Origin: Eleusine coracana subsp. coracana
Taxonomy: Eukaryota > Streptophyta > Magnoliopsida > Poales > Poaceae
Assembly: GCA_032690845.1 (NCBI GenBank)
Contig: CM064425.1
Coordinates: forward strand, 36,916,240-36,980,239
Length of the DNA: 64,000 bases
Direction of reading: 5' to 3'
Below, piece by piece: positions 34,118 through 44,991 of the stretch. The first letter of the stretch is position 1. Every line of letters starts with the position of its first letter. The notes under the pieces are model-generated. The model worked only from the letters and a program-made list of their open reading frames with translations. It searched no databases and was not told the DNA's origin. The translations under genes and the position numbers were made by a program.

Positions 34118-34642
34118 CATTAAATTTTTGTTCTACCGTCATTTCCCAATCAAGGTAAGCATCACCATCGCACTGACCCGAAAACGAAGGAATTGAAAAC
34201 TTAATTTTAGCATACGGATCATCTGGAGCATAGTTACCTTGTGTGCGACGGTTGTGGTTGTGGAAACCACCCATGCCTTGAGGGTTACATTACAAACGGT
34301 GCCATTAGCCTTATACACCGTTGCTTCATCATGATCGTCTTCAACGTCGTTGTTGGTGTCGTTGTTGGTGTTGGTGTTGTTGTTGTTGTTATTGTTGTTG
34401 TTGTTCTTGGTCTTGTGAGCGGTCTCCAATTCGACAACCTGATCGGTTAGCTTAGAGACTCTCTTATCCAACCGCTCAATGCTTTCTCCCAGGTGAAGCT
34501 TGGTGACGGCATCGGTGACGGCCCTGGTGATCGTCTCTGCCAAATCACTCTGAACCGCCTGCAAAGCCTTCTGTAACTGATTTTGGCTCACGCACTCATC
34601 CAATTTGGAGGGTGAAGCACCCTCCCCATCGCTTCCTGACAT
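34118..34642 (-). pseudogene. G2 gag N-terminus
   Basis: The likely start is the Met codon at 34640-34642 (MSGSDGEGASPSKLDECVSQ). It has a helical region (LGESIERLDKRVSKLTDQVV), an Asn-rich tract encoded by a GTT-type run (34345-34400), then, after a frameshift near 34270, IKFSIPSFSGQCDGDAYLDW and TVEQKFN, where G3 inserted. Confidence 0.75.
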
Positions 34643-35791
34643 CAGAAACACCAAAACAGGAAACAAAAAGTGAAGGTTATCCCTACAAAACTACTAAGCA
34701 GTGGTGCCTCTCAACACAGCAAAAGTAAGCTTCTTGCAAAGCTCTTACAAAGTTCTAAAAACAACAAAGCGAAGGATACCAGGGAGAAGTGTTCCACGAT
34801 TGTAAGGGTTACCAAATAACCTATGTGCTGTCCAGAAGAAGTATGTAGAGCTAGGAAGGCCAAATATATATATATGAGTGACACACAAATCAAAAACAGA
34901 TAGTAAAGCTGAATAAGTGCCCAAATAAGTTGTCCCTAGTTGCTGGTCTAACTATGTCCTAGAACAGTAGTGATAGCAAAGAAGAAACAAAGAGACAAAG
35001 GGACACAGTCGATAACAGGGGGCTAGATGGAGCACTAGTAGGAATCCCAATTTTTTTTTTTTGATATTTTTTTTCCAACTCACTAGCAAACAGGAAGAAA
35101 CCACAAAAAATTTCAGCTCAAACCGAGCTAGGACGTGGCCTACAGAAAATCTTGAAATTTCAGAAAATGTCAGGTTTCAACTTGAATGAATTTTTTCTTT
35201 ATCTTCCCGATTTTTTTTGAATTTTTTGACGAGGGCACACAGGGCATAGCTCAACTTTTCGTCAAGAATCTCTTGTAAAAATTTCAGCCAAAACGGACAA
35301 CCAAGCGAAAAGTTATGGCTGTTTTACCGAAGGGGTGTCGGAATCGGTTTTGAAGAACCCAGGGGTTTGAGTGAAATCCGAGTCGGGCTTGGGGTCGGGT
35401 AGGGAGTTTTTTGGCGAGATGGATGCAGCGGAAAGTGGAATTTATGAAAATTGGTCCGAGGTGGTGAGGGTAGGTTTAGGGTGGGATTAGGGTGGGCGTG
35501 TTGATCAATCAACCCTAGCACACAAAGCCGACAAAACCGAGGATGGTGAAGGGGATGGCGGCTAGGGTTGCAAGGGATACACTACTGACGACAAAAACAC
35601 AAACTAAACCAGCGACTAAACAAGAACTAGGGAACAAACTCAACACTACGGACTCTGAAATTGAAATATGCAAAGGCTAAACACGTGGTTATGGGCGGGG
35701 GAAATTTTTTTTTTGGTATTTTCAGTGGACGATAGGAAGAACACGAAAACAAAACTAAAGGGTAGTGTGAACCTGACGGTGCACCTGAAGC
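34643..35791 (-). other. G2 untranslated leader
   Basis: About 1.1 kb, AT-rich, related in parts to the G1 leader. A 65-codon frame at 35324-35521 is not supported by any motif. No gene assigned. Confidence 0.6.
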
Positions 35792-35803
35792 TCTGATTAC
35801 CAC
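35792..35803 (-). promoter_or_regulatory. G2 primer-binding site with one extra base
   Basis: The minus strand reads TGGTAATCAGAG, one A more than the TGGTATCAGAG expected for initiator tRNA-Met pairing. Confidence 0.8.
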
Positions 35804-35804
35804 T

Positions 35805-36724
35805 TGATGTGAACAAGGGTTCCCGATCTTCCGAAAGGTTCTTGGTAAGTTGATTTGGTCGGAGGCGACACACAAATCGATCCGGCTTCAGAACAGCACG
35901 TTCTAATCCCCGCAATCACAGCACGACGTCTCCTCTGGTTATCAACCGTCCAAAAGACGATTGACCTCGCCGAGAAGGCTAATCCCTGCCTGCGAATCAA
36001 GAACACAAGCAAGAACAACGAAGAATACAACACAATTGCAGATGTATGATTAAACTCTCGAAGTTGGGGTCTCACAAACCGATGAACGGCGAAACTGTTT
36101 ATGAACAGAATTGATCTAAGCAAAACCCCAACCCTAATGGTGTGGCGGCGGCTGTATATAAAGACCCTAGGTTTGTGCAAGACCCTCTGGACGCGTCCTA
36201 ATTGGGCTCAACTAGATACAAAGCCCAAAGGCCAAAAATAGGCGACGCAGCACCGACACAGATTTTGGACTCTGTCTTGTTTTGACGATTCCCGATGACT
36301 CCCAATGAATTTTGACATGAGGCCGGCGGCATTGGAAAGGTCTTCTCCTTATCTTTCCGTGCATATGTAGAACGTCCAAATCCGAGTCCGTATGCGTCCT
36401 GGACGACTGTTTTAGTACAGACTGGTCCTGGGCCCCAAAACAGACTCGAAGTCGGTTTTGATTGGGCCTCTACTTTGGCTTCCAAGCCCTTGCTGGTCTT
36501 CCACGTTCCCAACTCCTTCTTCCATCATCTCCTGGTCTTCTCCATGATTTCTAATCATAAAATAATCATTAGGTAGCAAACCATTCTCAAAAGTAACATA
36601 TAGCGAAGAACGTAGGAACGAGCTCACCTCTAAATTTAGTCGTCGTGCACGAGCTCTAGTCATTGGACCTTGCAAGTCCAGATTTGGAGGAGTGTTGTGT
36701 GTATCCATAGGAGTGATGTCCTCA
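35805..36724 (-). repeat. G2 5' LTR (920 bp, outer end trimmed)
   Basis: Matches 22157-23076 closely. It ends GATGTCCTCA and is followed directly by copia sequence TTTTCTTTGG; the final TCA seen in the other LTR is missing. Confidence 0.9.
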
Positions 36725-38359
36725 TTTTCTTTGGAGACAAGAGATGAGATAGTCATTTTCTTAGGCTAGATTCTTGTTTTCCTCTATAGTGATTGCAAGC
36801 TTATCCTTAAGAGAGCCACACACTTCACATGCTGGTGGAAGAACTTTCGAGCAAGTCTCATCTAGCAGCTTGGACTTGAGCTCTTGGACTTTGAGGCTTT
36901 GAGCTTCCAACTCATTAGTGAGCTTGGGGCACTTCTGACACGCACCCAAAAGAGTTGGTCTAGCTTTGAATTCATCAAGCTCTTTAAGGGCACACTCAAG
37001 CTGACTGGCAAATTGAGCATGCACACTTTCCCTCTGACTGAGATCATTCATTACAACTTGACAAGACTCACACTCAACATAGATTTAGGCCCACGAAGCT
37101 TATCATCTTGCATGAGCAAAACATCGCCCAAATGATCAAGTTCAGAAGAGAGCTCATCAAGAGTAGGAGGTACCTCGCTTCTGTCGGAGTCAGAGCTAGA
37201 GTCGGTGTCATGATCATTCTTTGCCATGAAGCAAAGCCCGGTGAAGTCGTCCCTCCTCTTGACTCGTGGCTTCTCAACCTGTTCCTCAGAGCTTGTGAGG
37301 CCATCGCTTGATGTGAGGTCGACGTCGCTTGGAGCGGCAACGCAGGCGCGTGCAACAGCCTTCGTGAACTTCTTGGAGTTCTTGCCTTTCTTGTAGAAGT
37401 GTTTCTTCTTCTTCTTGTAGTCTTCAGAGTTGTTGTCTTGGTACCCGGTGTTCTTCTTCTTCTTGGGGCAATTAGCAATGAAGTGTCCAGGACCTCCACA
37501 CTCGAAGCAGGTTCTTGAACCACTGTCTTTTCTCTCCTTGTGGTTGTTGTAGAACTTCCTAAACTTCATTGTGAGCAAGGACAGCTCATCGTCAGGAATG
37601 CACTTCATCTGTTCATCGAAAGCTACAATAAGAGAAGAAAAAGCAAACTCCAAGGAAGACTTGACAAGTGAGGGGTTAGTTCCATAAGAAGCACCACTGT
37701 GACTACCCTTTTGAGAGCTAGAAAGCAAAGACATGCTAGAAGCAGGATTGGAAATATTAGGACGAGATTTCCTCGACAGTTCATGAGATTTTAGCTTGCT
37801 ATACAGTTGCTCATAGTTCAGGGTATTGAAATCAGCAGTTTCTTCTAGTGCATCAACCTTAACCCCCCAAGCATTTTCATCAAGAGAATACAGTAGTTGC
37901 TTAGCTCTATTATTATCATTGTACACAAGGTTAGCACAAGCCCGCAAGTTGCACACAATGGCCTCAAACCTATGAAAAGTGTCATCTAATGACTCACCAG
38001 GTTTTTGTGCAAAGGTTTGGTACTGTCTATTGTAAGAATCCTTACGCATAGAATTGACTTGATTGGTACCCTCATGGTACGTGCAAAGCTTATCCCAAAT
38101 AGCATGAGCGGCTTCAAGATGTGCACCACGATCATGTTCGCTCCTACCTCGATAGGATATTGATAGCTTTGGAGTTGTTTTCATACGTCGTTAACTCACC
38201 TACAGCTACAGTGTTGAGGTATTCTAGTATGGCATACTCCTGCTCAACTATCTCCCAAATTGCACGTCCTTGGCTTAAGAGATAAGCCTTGGTTCATGAC
38301 TTTCAGTTGGCAAAGTCCTCTCCATCGAACATCCAAAGCTTGACCGCATGCTTCTCCAT
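36725..38359 (-). pseudogene. C2 gag
   Basis: I place the start at Met 38359 (MEKHAVKLWMFDGEDFAN), followed by stops (TGA in place of Trp). The main frame from 38184 holds AAHAIWDKLCTYHEGTNQVN and LDDTFHRFEAIVCNLRACAN, the copia gag core, then the zinc knuckle CFECGGPGHFIANC, Lys-rich basic stretches and an acidic coil. The next frame (37051-36761) has CQKC and CEVC pairs. The knuckle is intact here, unlike in C1. Gag forms the particle and binds RNA. Confidence 0.8.
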
Positions 38360-38408
38360 GTCGCCTTCGGATCACAAAGCCAGTGAAGGTCAACTAGTAA
38401 TCAAACCG

Positions 38409-38420
38409 GCTTTGATACCA
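38409..38420 (-). promoter_or_regulatory. C2 primer-binding site
   Basis: The minus strand reads TGGTATCAAAGC two bases from the LTR; similar to the initiator-Met site, with A for G at position 9. Confidence 0.75.
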
Positions 38421-38422
38421 AT

Positions 38423-39551
38423 TGAAGGACCGAGAAGGTGACCAGAGGGGGGGGGGGTGAATGGGAGACAATAAAAATTCTTCGCAAGAACTTGGCCTAT
38501 GTCCCAATTCCAACCCGAGCCAACCACAAAGTGGATCACCAAGATTACACACACCAACTTGTGATGTGCTAACCCTAGGAATGATCAACAACAGCAGTGG
38601 AACATAGCGGAAACAAAGGAGAGCAGCAAAGACTCGACCCGGTCAAAGAACAGGTTCAAAACAAGTCACTAGACAATCATCGGTAGTGCCGATCACAAGC
38701 ATCGGCAGTGCCGATTGGCACTATCAGCAGTGCTGATCATGTCCATCGACAGCGCCGATGCGAGGTTCAGACCCAAGCCACCAGCAGTGCTGGCTGTGGC
38801 ATCGGCAGTGCTGATTCGGGTTCAGACCCACCAGCAGTGCCGGTCCTGACGATCGGTGGTGCCAAACCGTTGGAAAAAACTCACACAAAAATAGGTAGTT
38901 ATGTCAGAGTATCAACAGTGTCGATTGGCTGTTGAGACAGAGCATCGGCGGCGCTGATCATATCCTCGGTAGTGCCAAAAGAAAACAAAATTCTCGATCA
39001 GGACATCGGCAGTGCCTAATAGGGTTTTCACTCGTGCACCGGTAGTTTTGATACAAATATCGGCAGTACCGATCGACCCTCAACAGAACGGAAACTGTTC
39101 TCGGGATTCGGCAAGGAAATTAGCAAAACCTAATTAAACGAACTCCAAAAATCATGAAACTTGGATAGAACATGTCTTATGGTAGGACGTTCCTTCTCTA
39201 AGTGGAATCACATGAGAAGCTCAAGAATTTATCACGAATTTCAGGTTCTACCAAAGAGCCTAGGGTTTGAATGTTCTTGAGGAAATTCACGAAATCAAAG
39301 GTGCTCTTGCCTAGGATTCAAGCAAGGATCCATCCATCAAGGAATGTTTAGGCATGTCCTAGCACCAAGATCCTCCAATAAATTCATCCCAAAACCCACT
39401 CAAAATCGAGATAAAAAATACCCATGAAAATAGCTCCAAAAATAGAGAAAAAGTGAAATTCAGGATTTAGGGAGAGGAGTAGATCTTGAGCATGAAATTG
39501 AATCTCATATCATTGATTCTTGCATAAAAGATTCATGGATACATGGCTAGG
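38423..39551 (-). repeat. C2 5' LTR, truncated by S1
   Basis: Starts TGAAGGACCGAGAAGG on the plus strand with a G run (38448-38457) just inside. It shares flanking sequence with the C3 LTR (48057-49754), such as AACTTGTGATGTGC and CCAAAAATCATGAAA. Between these lies a palindrome cluster unlike that of C3. It ends at GGCTAGG, where S1 starts. Confidence 0.85.
38679..39076. repeat. ATCGGCAGTGCCGAT palindrome cluster in the C2 LTR
   Basis: About 14 exact or decayed copies of a 7+1+7 palindrome. Centres of the first eight: 38686, 38708, 38730, 38752, 38787, 38808, 38837 and 38859; most steps are 21-22 bp. It sits in a slot that holds a different palindrome in C3. Confidence 0.9.
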
Positions 39552-41218
39552 TGTAAGCTCTATGACCATTGATCATTGGATCCCCAAGGTATAAATGTTT
39601 TGGTGATAGATGACAGCTATGAAATTGTGGGCTAATATCTACACGAGTGTTGTTTGTGCAGGAATCATCTCTAAACTCTACTGCAAATCATATGGATGAT
39701 GGTTGCCTTGGTAATTGATGACAATGACAAAAATCATGGAGGATTGATGAGCTTGATAGAGTCCAAGGGTTGATGGAGATGGATCAAGGCTAAGGACAAG
39801 CTATGGAGCAAGTGTTGGGAACACTTGTCTAGTTGTTAGGGCTTTAAGTCCATAGGAAAAACTGGACTATCAAGAGAGTCCAGGTCATTTTACTTAGGTC
39901 ATGTCTAGTCGGTGATGTGCATGGATGCTCAGTGAAATCACAGGTACTAGGTGACAGTGGAGAAGCCAAGGAGTTGTTCGGAGAAGCCGAGAAATGAAGT
40001 CAAGCGAGGACGAGAAGTTTCTGCCTCTGGACGTAGTGACCGGATAGAGGGGTCAGTGGAGACCGGACTGTATGGTCACTAGGAGATCAGAGAGGAGTCT
40101 GTAAGGAATATGTCAAGTCTGGAAACCCTAGAGACCGGATGGTATGGTCTAGTGACCGGATGGTCCGGTCAGTAGGGATGAGGCTCGGGAAAGAGAGGAA
40201 GCAAACTGGAGCTCTCTGGAATGCACAAGACGCGAAGAGACCGGACGGTCCGGTCTAGTGACCGGACAGTCCAACAAGCATAAAAAATCGCTTGGGACAC
40301 TGAAGCCAACGGCTCTATGAGCCGTTCCAGAAGAGACTGGATGGTACGGTCTGGGAGTGACCGGACGGTCCGGTCAATGGTGTCCAGAAGGGTGATTTCA
40401 TGGAGCAACGACAAGTTGGAGGTCGGAAGCCTATATAACTTTGTTGTAAGGGTCTTGGAGACCTGTCTTGGCCAGTGGAATTTCTTGGAGCATTTAGTGA
40501 GTGTCAAGAGGAAAAGAAAGTTGCTCTAGGAGGAGATATTGCATATCTTGAGAGTGCTAGTGAGAGTAACTTGAACATTGATGCACATCATGAGGGTGTG
40601 ATCTTGGTTGTTACTCTTGGTCTATTGTGAGACCTACACCGGTTAGGTGTCGGTGATCGAGCCTATCATGATCGCTTGTGAATGTCATCACATGTTTGTA
40701 CATGGTTTGAGCCCGCCGGTGAAAAGGGCATCGCTAGTGAGCGCCCGTGTCGGGTCAGGGAGTCTGGCATGTTCTCGAGAGAGGCGAGCTTGTGCCTTGG
40801 TGGCAGCAGTGACGCTCACCGTGTCTTCACTCCGGGAGTGATTACGGGTTCATGGGCGAGAACTCCGCATTGGTGGCAGGAGGGACCAGAACTCCGGCAG
40901 GAGTGGTCCAACAAGGATTAGGGGAAGGCGCCATCCTTCTGAGACCTCGGGAAAAAATCATGAGCATCCCTTGACCCCTCTTTACTTTTCCGCATTTGTG
41001 TGCTCTAGTTAGTAGGGTGACTTGTGGCTTGCATAGGCTAGTGTGTTTAGCTTCCGCATTTCGTACTCATCATGAACACTAGCATGTGTAGGGTCTTGCC
41101 CTACTAGAACTGCTTAGGTTGCAATGATTGTTAGGTCTAGTGGTGTGAATTGAAGTATTCGGATTCATGATCGGCTTACCGATTCACCCACCCTCTCGGT
41201 ACGCCTTCGGTCCTTATA
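39552..41218 (+). repeat. S1 5' LTR (1667 bp)
   Basis: Starts TGTAAGCTCTATGACC, the same start as the 3' LTR at 47997. It ends CCTTATA just before the primer site; the usual CA end appears as TA. It contains four pairs of GACCGG-type palindromes at 40038-40375. Confidence 0.85.
40038..40375. repeat. GACCGGACGGTCCGGTC palindrome pairs in the S1 LTR
   Basis: Eight copies of an 8+1+8 palindrome in four pairs. Centres: 40046/40069, 40141/40162, 40247/40268 and 40342/40367. Within pairs 21-25 bp; pairs are 95-106 bp apart. Confidence 0.9.
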
Positions 41219-41220
41219 AT

Positions 41221-41233
41221 TGGTATCAGAGCC
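41221..41233 (+). promoter_or_regulatory. S1 primer-binding site (initiator Met tRNA)
   Basis: TGGTATCAGAGCC, two bases after the LTR end; full match to the usual initiator-Met site. Confidence 0.9.
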
Positions 41234-41271
41234 AAGTGCTCATCTTTGAGGCTTCACCGCCTTAAGTAAGG

Positions 41272-43245
41272 ATGCCAGGAAAGCTGGGGAGTGTTCCCAT
41301 AATTGATGGGGAGGACTACAGGTATTGGAAGGCTCGTATACAAGCCTACTTGGAGTCCCTTGATCCAGAGATATGGATGGTGACCCATGAGTCTGATGCG
41401 GATGTGAAGCTGCTTGAACCTGATTTCATTAAGAACAACGCTAAGGCGAAGAATGTTTTGTTTGCATGCATATGTAAGGATGTTTTTGCTAGGTTGGATG
41501 CAAGTTCGACAGCACATGGTATCTGGACTGAGATTCAGGGTCTCCATGAGGGTACTGGTGATGTCAAAGAGGAAAGATACTATGTGCTGATGAACAAGTA
41601 TGATAACCTCATTAGATTGCCACATGAGAGAGGTAACATTATTTCTTCTCGCTTTCATGTACTAGTGGAGGAGATCAATGCTCTTAGGGATGACTTCAAG
41701 CTCAAGCCTGTTGAGGTGATAAGAAGATTGTTGAGGCTATTCAAAGACCCCAAGTATGAGTCCATCACCTTCACCTTGCAAGGTGACCTCAAGACCAAGA
41801 CCATGAAGGACGTGCTTGGCAAGATCACTGCCTTCGAGAGCTACCAGTTGGGTTTGGATGATCCTCAACCATCCAACCTTGCTCTTCAAGCTGAGAAGCA
41901 AGAGTCTAACAAGAGCAAGAAGAAGGAGGTGATTGAAGATGAAGATGATGATGATGAAGATGACTTGAGTGTGGACTTGGCTCTTCTCATGAAGAAGATG
42001 AGGACTTTCAAGAACAAATTTGCTTCCAAGTCCAAGGGCAAGTGCTTGAATTGTGGGTCCAGGAACTACTTTGTTCAGGATTGCCCCAAGCCCAAGAAAG
42101 AAGCTTTCAAGTCCCAAGACTCAAGTGATGAAGAGGAAGAAGAAAATGAAGACCCCAAAGCCAAGCAAAAGAAGAAGAAGAACTTCAACAAGGACAAGAG
42201 CAAAGGCAAAGCTCAGGACCACAAGAACAATTCTCACCCAAGGCCCTTGTTGGAGAGTGGACAAGTGACAACTCAAGTGACATATCCTCTACCTCAAGCG
42301 ATGATAAAGAAGTGGCCGGGCTAGCCATGATCAAGACCACACTTCCACAAGCTTTTCCTCTAGCTCCCATGTGACTCATGGCCATGAGCCAACTTGGGGA
42401 GAGTGAGGATAAGAGCAGCAATGACAGCAGTGATGAGAAGCTCTCCTGCGTCGAGCTTTGGAGTATGGTTGAGCAAGCCCGCGACATCGCCGTCAAGAAA
42501 TCCAAAATGTTGGACGTGGTAAGAGAAGAGTGTAAGTTGGCTAAGGACCATGTTGGTGAGCTTGAGAGTGAGCTCAAGGACCTTGTTACATCTCATGAGG
42601 CCCTAAACAAGAGTTATGACAAACTCAAGGGTGATCATGTAGAGCTACGTGAGAAGTATGAGGCCCTTAAACTTACTTTTGAGGCCATCAATGTTGATAA
42701 CCTTGCCTCCCCCCTTCTCTAGTTCATCAAAGAGTGAGGCTTCTACTATGTGCGATGAACTAACCACCTCGATCGAGGTTTCTTCTCTTGATCCATTTGT
42801 TTTGGAGGAATATCACAAGCTGAAGGAAGAGGGGAAGATATTGGTGGACGGCTTTGAGAGACTCACACGAGGTAGAGCCATCCACAAGGAGATTCTTGGG
42901 AGAAACCTTGTGAACAATGTCTCCCACCGGAGACTTGGCTCATATCCCACCGCCATCGACATCATCGGGACAAGTGACTCCATCCTCGCATGGATCAAAC
43001 CCCTACTCACCGACGACTACTATTGCAAGAGGTGTTGCAAGGATGGCGACACCATCAAGGATTGTCCTATGGTGAGATGTTCCATAGTTTTGCCTAACGC
43101 TAACTTGTTCCATGAGAACACCCATTTCAAGCTTTTTAGGAACAAGGATGGCATGGTGAAAGCAAAGGCTTTGGGACCACCAAACAAGAAGAGAAAGGTC
43201 AAGAGCATATGGGTGCCTAAGTGCATTGTTAATCTTGAGAGGTAA
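41272..43245 (+). pseudogene. S1 gag
   Basis: Start MPGKLGSVPIIDGEDYRYWK at 41272, the copia gag opening. The core (VIRRLLRLFKDPKYESITFT) is followed by Lys/Asp-rich regions and a zinc knuckle CLNCGSRNYFVQDC, in which the metal-binding His is Tyr (codon 42067-42069). A one-base shift near 42250 leads to a coiled-coil part (42450-42710), and a second shift near 42700 to a last part with YYCKRCCKDGDTIKDCP and KVKSIWVPK. The last motif normally leads into protease, but the frame stops at 43243. Confidence 0.85.
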
Positions 43246-44991
43246 AACGACCTACAAGGGGGTGCCCAAGAACAAGACCTAGATGGGGGTGCCTAAGCAA
43301 GGTGGAGTGCTTGAGATGGTGGTTTGGCTTCTCTCAAAGCAAGGGTATGGCTTATAGTGACTAAGCTTGAGAGGGGTTCAAACTTGACATTGTTAGGTTT
43401 CCTTTGTGTCTTGTTTAATATTGCTTGCATTCACATGGCATGTTTACTTTCATCGCATATGTAAAAATGCTTGTTGCATGCATCATAGAAGAAACACAAA
43501 GGAGGCTTGTCACATTTGGATATATTTGTGCCTCATGATCTATATGAGATTACATCTCTACAAGTGTGACCAAAGGAAAGGATTGTGCTTCATGACCATT
43601 GAGCAATCTCTTATGAACTCTGAGGTTAAACCCACTCGTGCGGTTGATGGATTAAAGCTCATACATACCCATTTGGTTCTTAATTTCCTTGGTTCTTATT
43701 TGCTCGATTCTTCATTTGGCATTTGCAAAAATTATAAGGCCATATAGAGCCACTATTTGAAAATGAGTGTTTGAGAGTTCCCTCCATGTTTCAAGTGCAG
43801 TGTTTATTTGTGTGTTTAGCGAGGGCACTTGGAAATTGGAGAAACTCCTTGGTTCAGCAAAATTTCCAGAGTGACCGTATAGTTTGATTTTCGGACCGTA
43901 CCGTCCGGTCAGTGCACGTGTGCACAGTGCTTCGGGACAGTCGAGTTGTAGAGACCGGATAGAATAATCAACTTGGTCGTATCGTCCGGTCTGTATAGAT
44001 GCTTGACTAAACTGGAGACTGACTCGACCGTCCAGTGCAAAGACTATATCGTCCGATCACTATATTGAAAACGTGTGCTTCACTTTCAGTCATGACCGCT
44101 GATCTTTCCTTGATGAGATCTCGGTCGTTTGTCGATTCCTTGACCTAAGTCAAAATCGTGAAATACCATTGTCTTCCCCCTCGTTCGACTCCCAACACCG
44201 AGAGCTCGCCCCGAACGCCGTCGTCGACCTCGCCATCACCGTGCCGTCTCCTGCCGAGCCCAGCTCACCCCCGTGCCTGCGCCACTGCTGCCTCACCCCC
44301 TCGCCTCCTTCGCGCGCAGCCACTGTCGCCTCTTGGTAGAGCGGCCGCCACCACTTCTGCTCGCCGCCGCGCAGCTCCCATCCAAGCATCATCGCCCCGC
44401 TCTCCCTCGCTGCCACGCACGCGCCTCCACTACCCATGCTGAGTTCCACCAAAAGTTAGGGCAAGTTGTCCCCTTCTTCCACCTGCATTGCCGGCAAGCC
44501 AAAAGGCTTCATCTTTTAGGTGATCGGTCGCGCGTTCTTCCCGGGTTCCGTTTCAGACTTCCCCAGGGTATTGTGCCTTTCTTCCAATTAATCGTTTATA
44601 CCCTAATTGTTGAGCGATTTCCTTAATTGATGCAATCAAGATTAATTTACCATGGTCAGTTGTATTAATCAGGTAATTAGCTCAACCTAGGTTGCAATTA
44701 ATTCCATGCCTATCTGTTTATTGCAATTCTAGGGTTTGTCTCTCGTTTAGTCTGTAGTTAGATTGATTGCCTATTATTTGACTACATACTAGATGACTCG
44801 CACCAGCCACATATAGTCGATGATCACTGTTGTTACTTTGCATACTTGTTCGGTGATCATGTCATTCATTCAGTGCTAGGATTTCTATTGCGCATTCTTT
44901 CCTAGCGGTGCTTTGCTTGTAGATTTATATAGGTTCTATGCTTATCCTGTCTATACCTACATGCGTGTAGTGACACTCGACAACGTCAGAG
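43246..44991 (+). other. S1 spacer between gag and extra ORF, with palindromes and a GC-rich block
   Basis: No gene is supported. 43873-44058 holds three decayed pairs of the LTR palindrome (centres 43881/43902, 43961/43983 and about 44033/44050). 44165-44440 is strongly GC- and C-rich, unlike its surroundings, and resembles a 5' untranslated leader; T-rich, intron-like sequence follows up to the ORF. A captured promoter or leader is possible. Confidence 0.5.

Larger units (their letters stand above)
22157..36724 (-). mobile_element. G2: CRM-like Ty3/gypsy chromovirus
   Basis: Two LTRs of about 920 bp flank gag, protease, RT, RNase H and integrase on the minus strand, with G3 nested in gag. 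The integrase tail ESRTTPLQEGEDDEDI runs into the LTR, the arrangement known for centromeric (CRM) chromoviruses. The flanks are two parts of C2, which proves insertion into it. No target duplication is visible, and the right LTR lacks its last three bases. Confidence 0.85.
36725..39551 (-). mobile_element. C2, 5' LTR and gag part
   Basis: The upstream part of C2, separated from 20015-22156 by G2. It contains gag, a primer-binding site and an LTR fragment that is cut at 39551 by the S1 LTR. Confidence 0.85.

Noticed and set aside
38679..39076. CRISPR-like look of short palindromes at regular spacing
   Set aside because: Plant retroelement context, spacing of 21-22 bp centre to centre leaves only 6-7 bp between motifs, and no cas genes; not a CRISPR array.
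44150..44452. 100-codon minus-strand frame and 94-codon plus frame in the GC-rich block
   Set aside because: Low complexity, composition-driven, no start context or motif; kept only as a composition anomaly.
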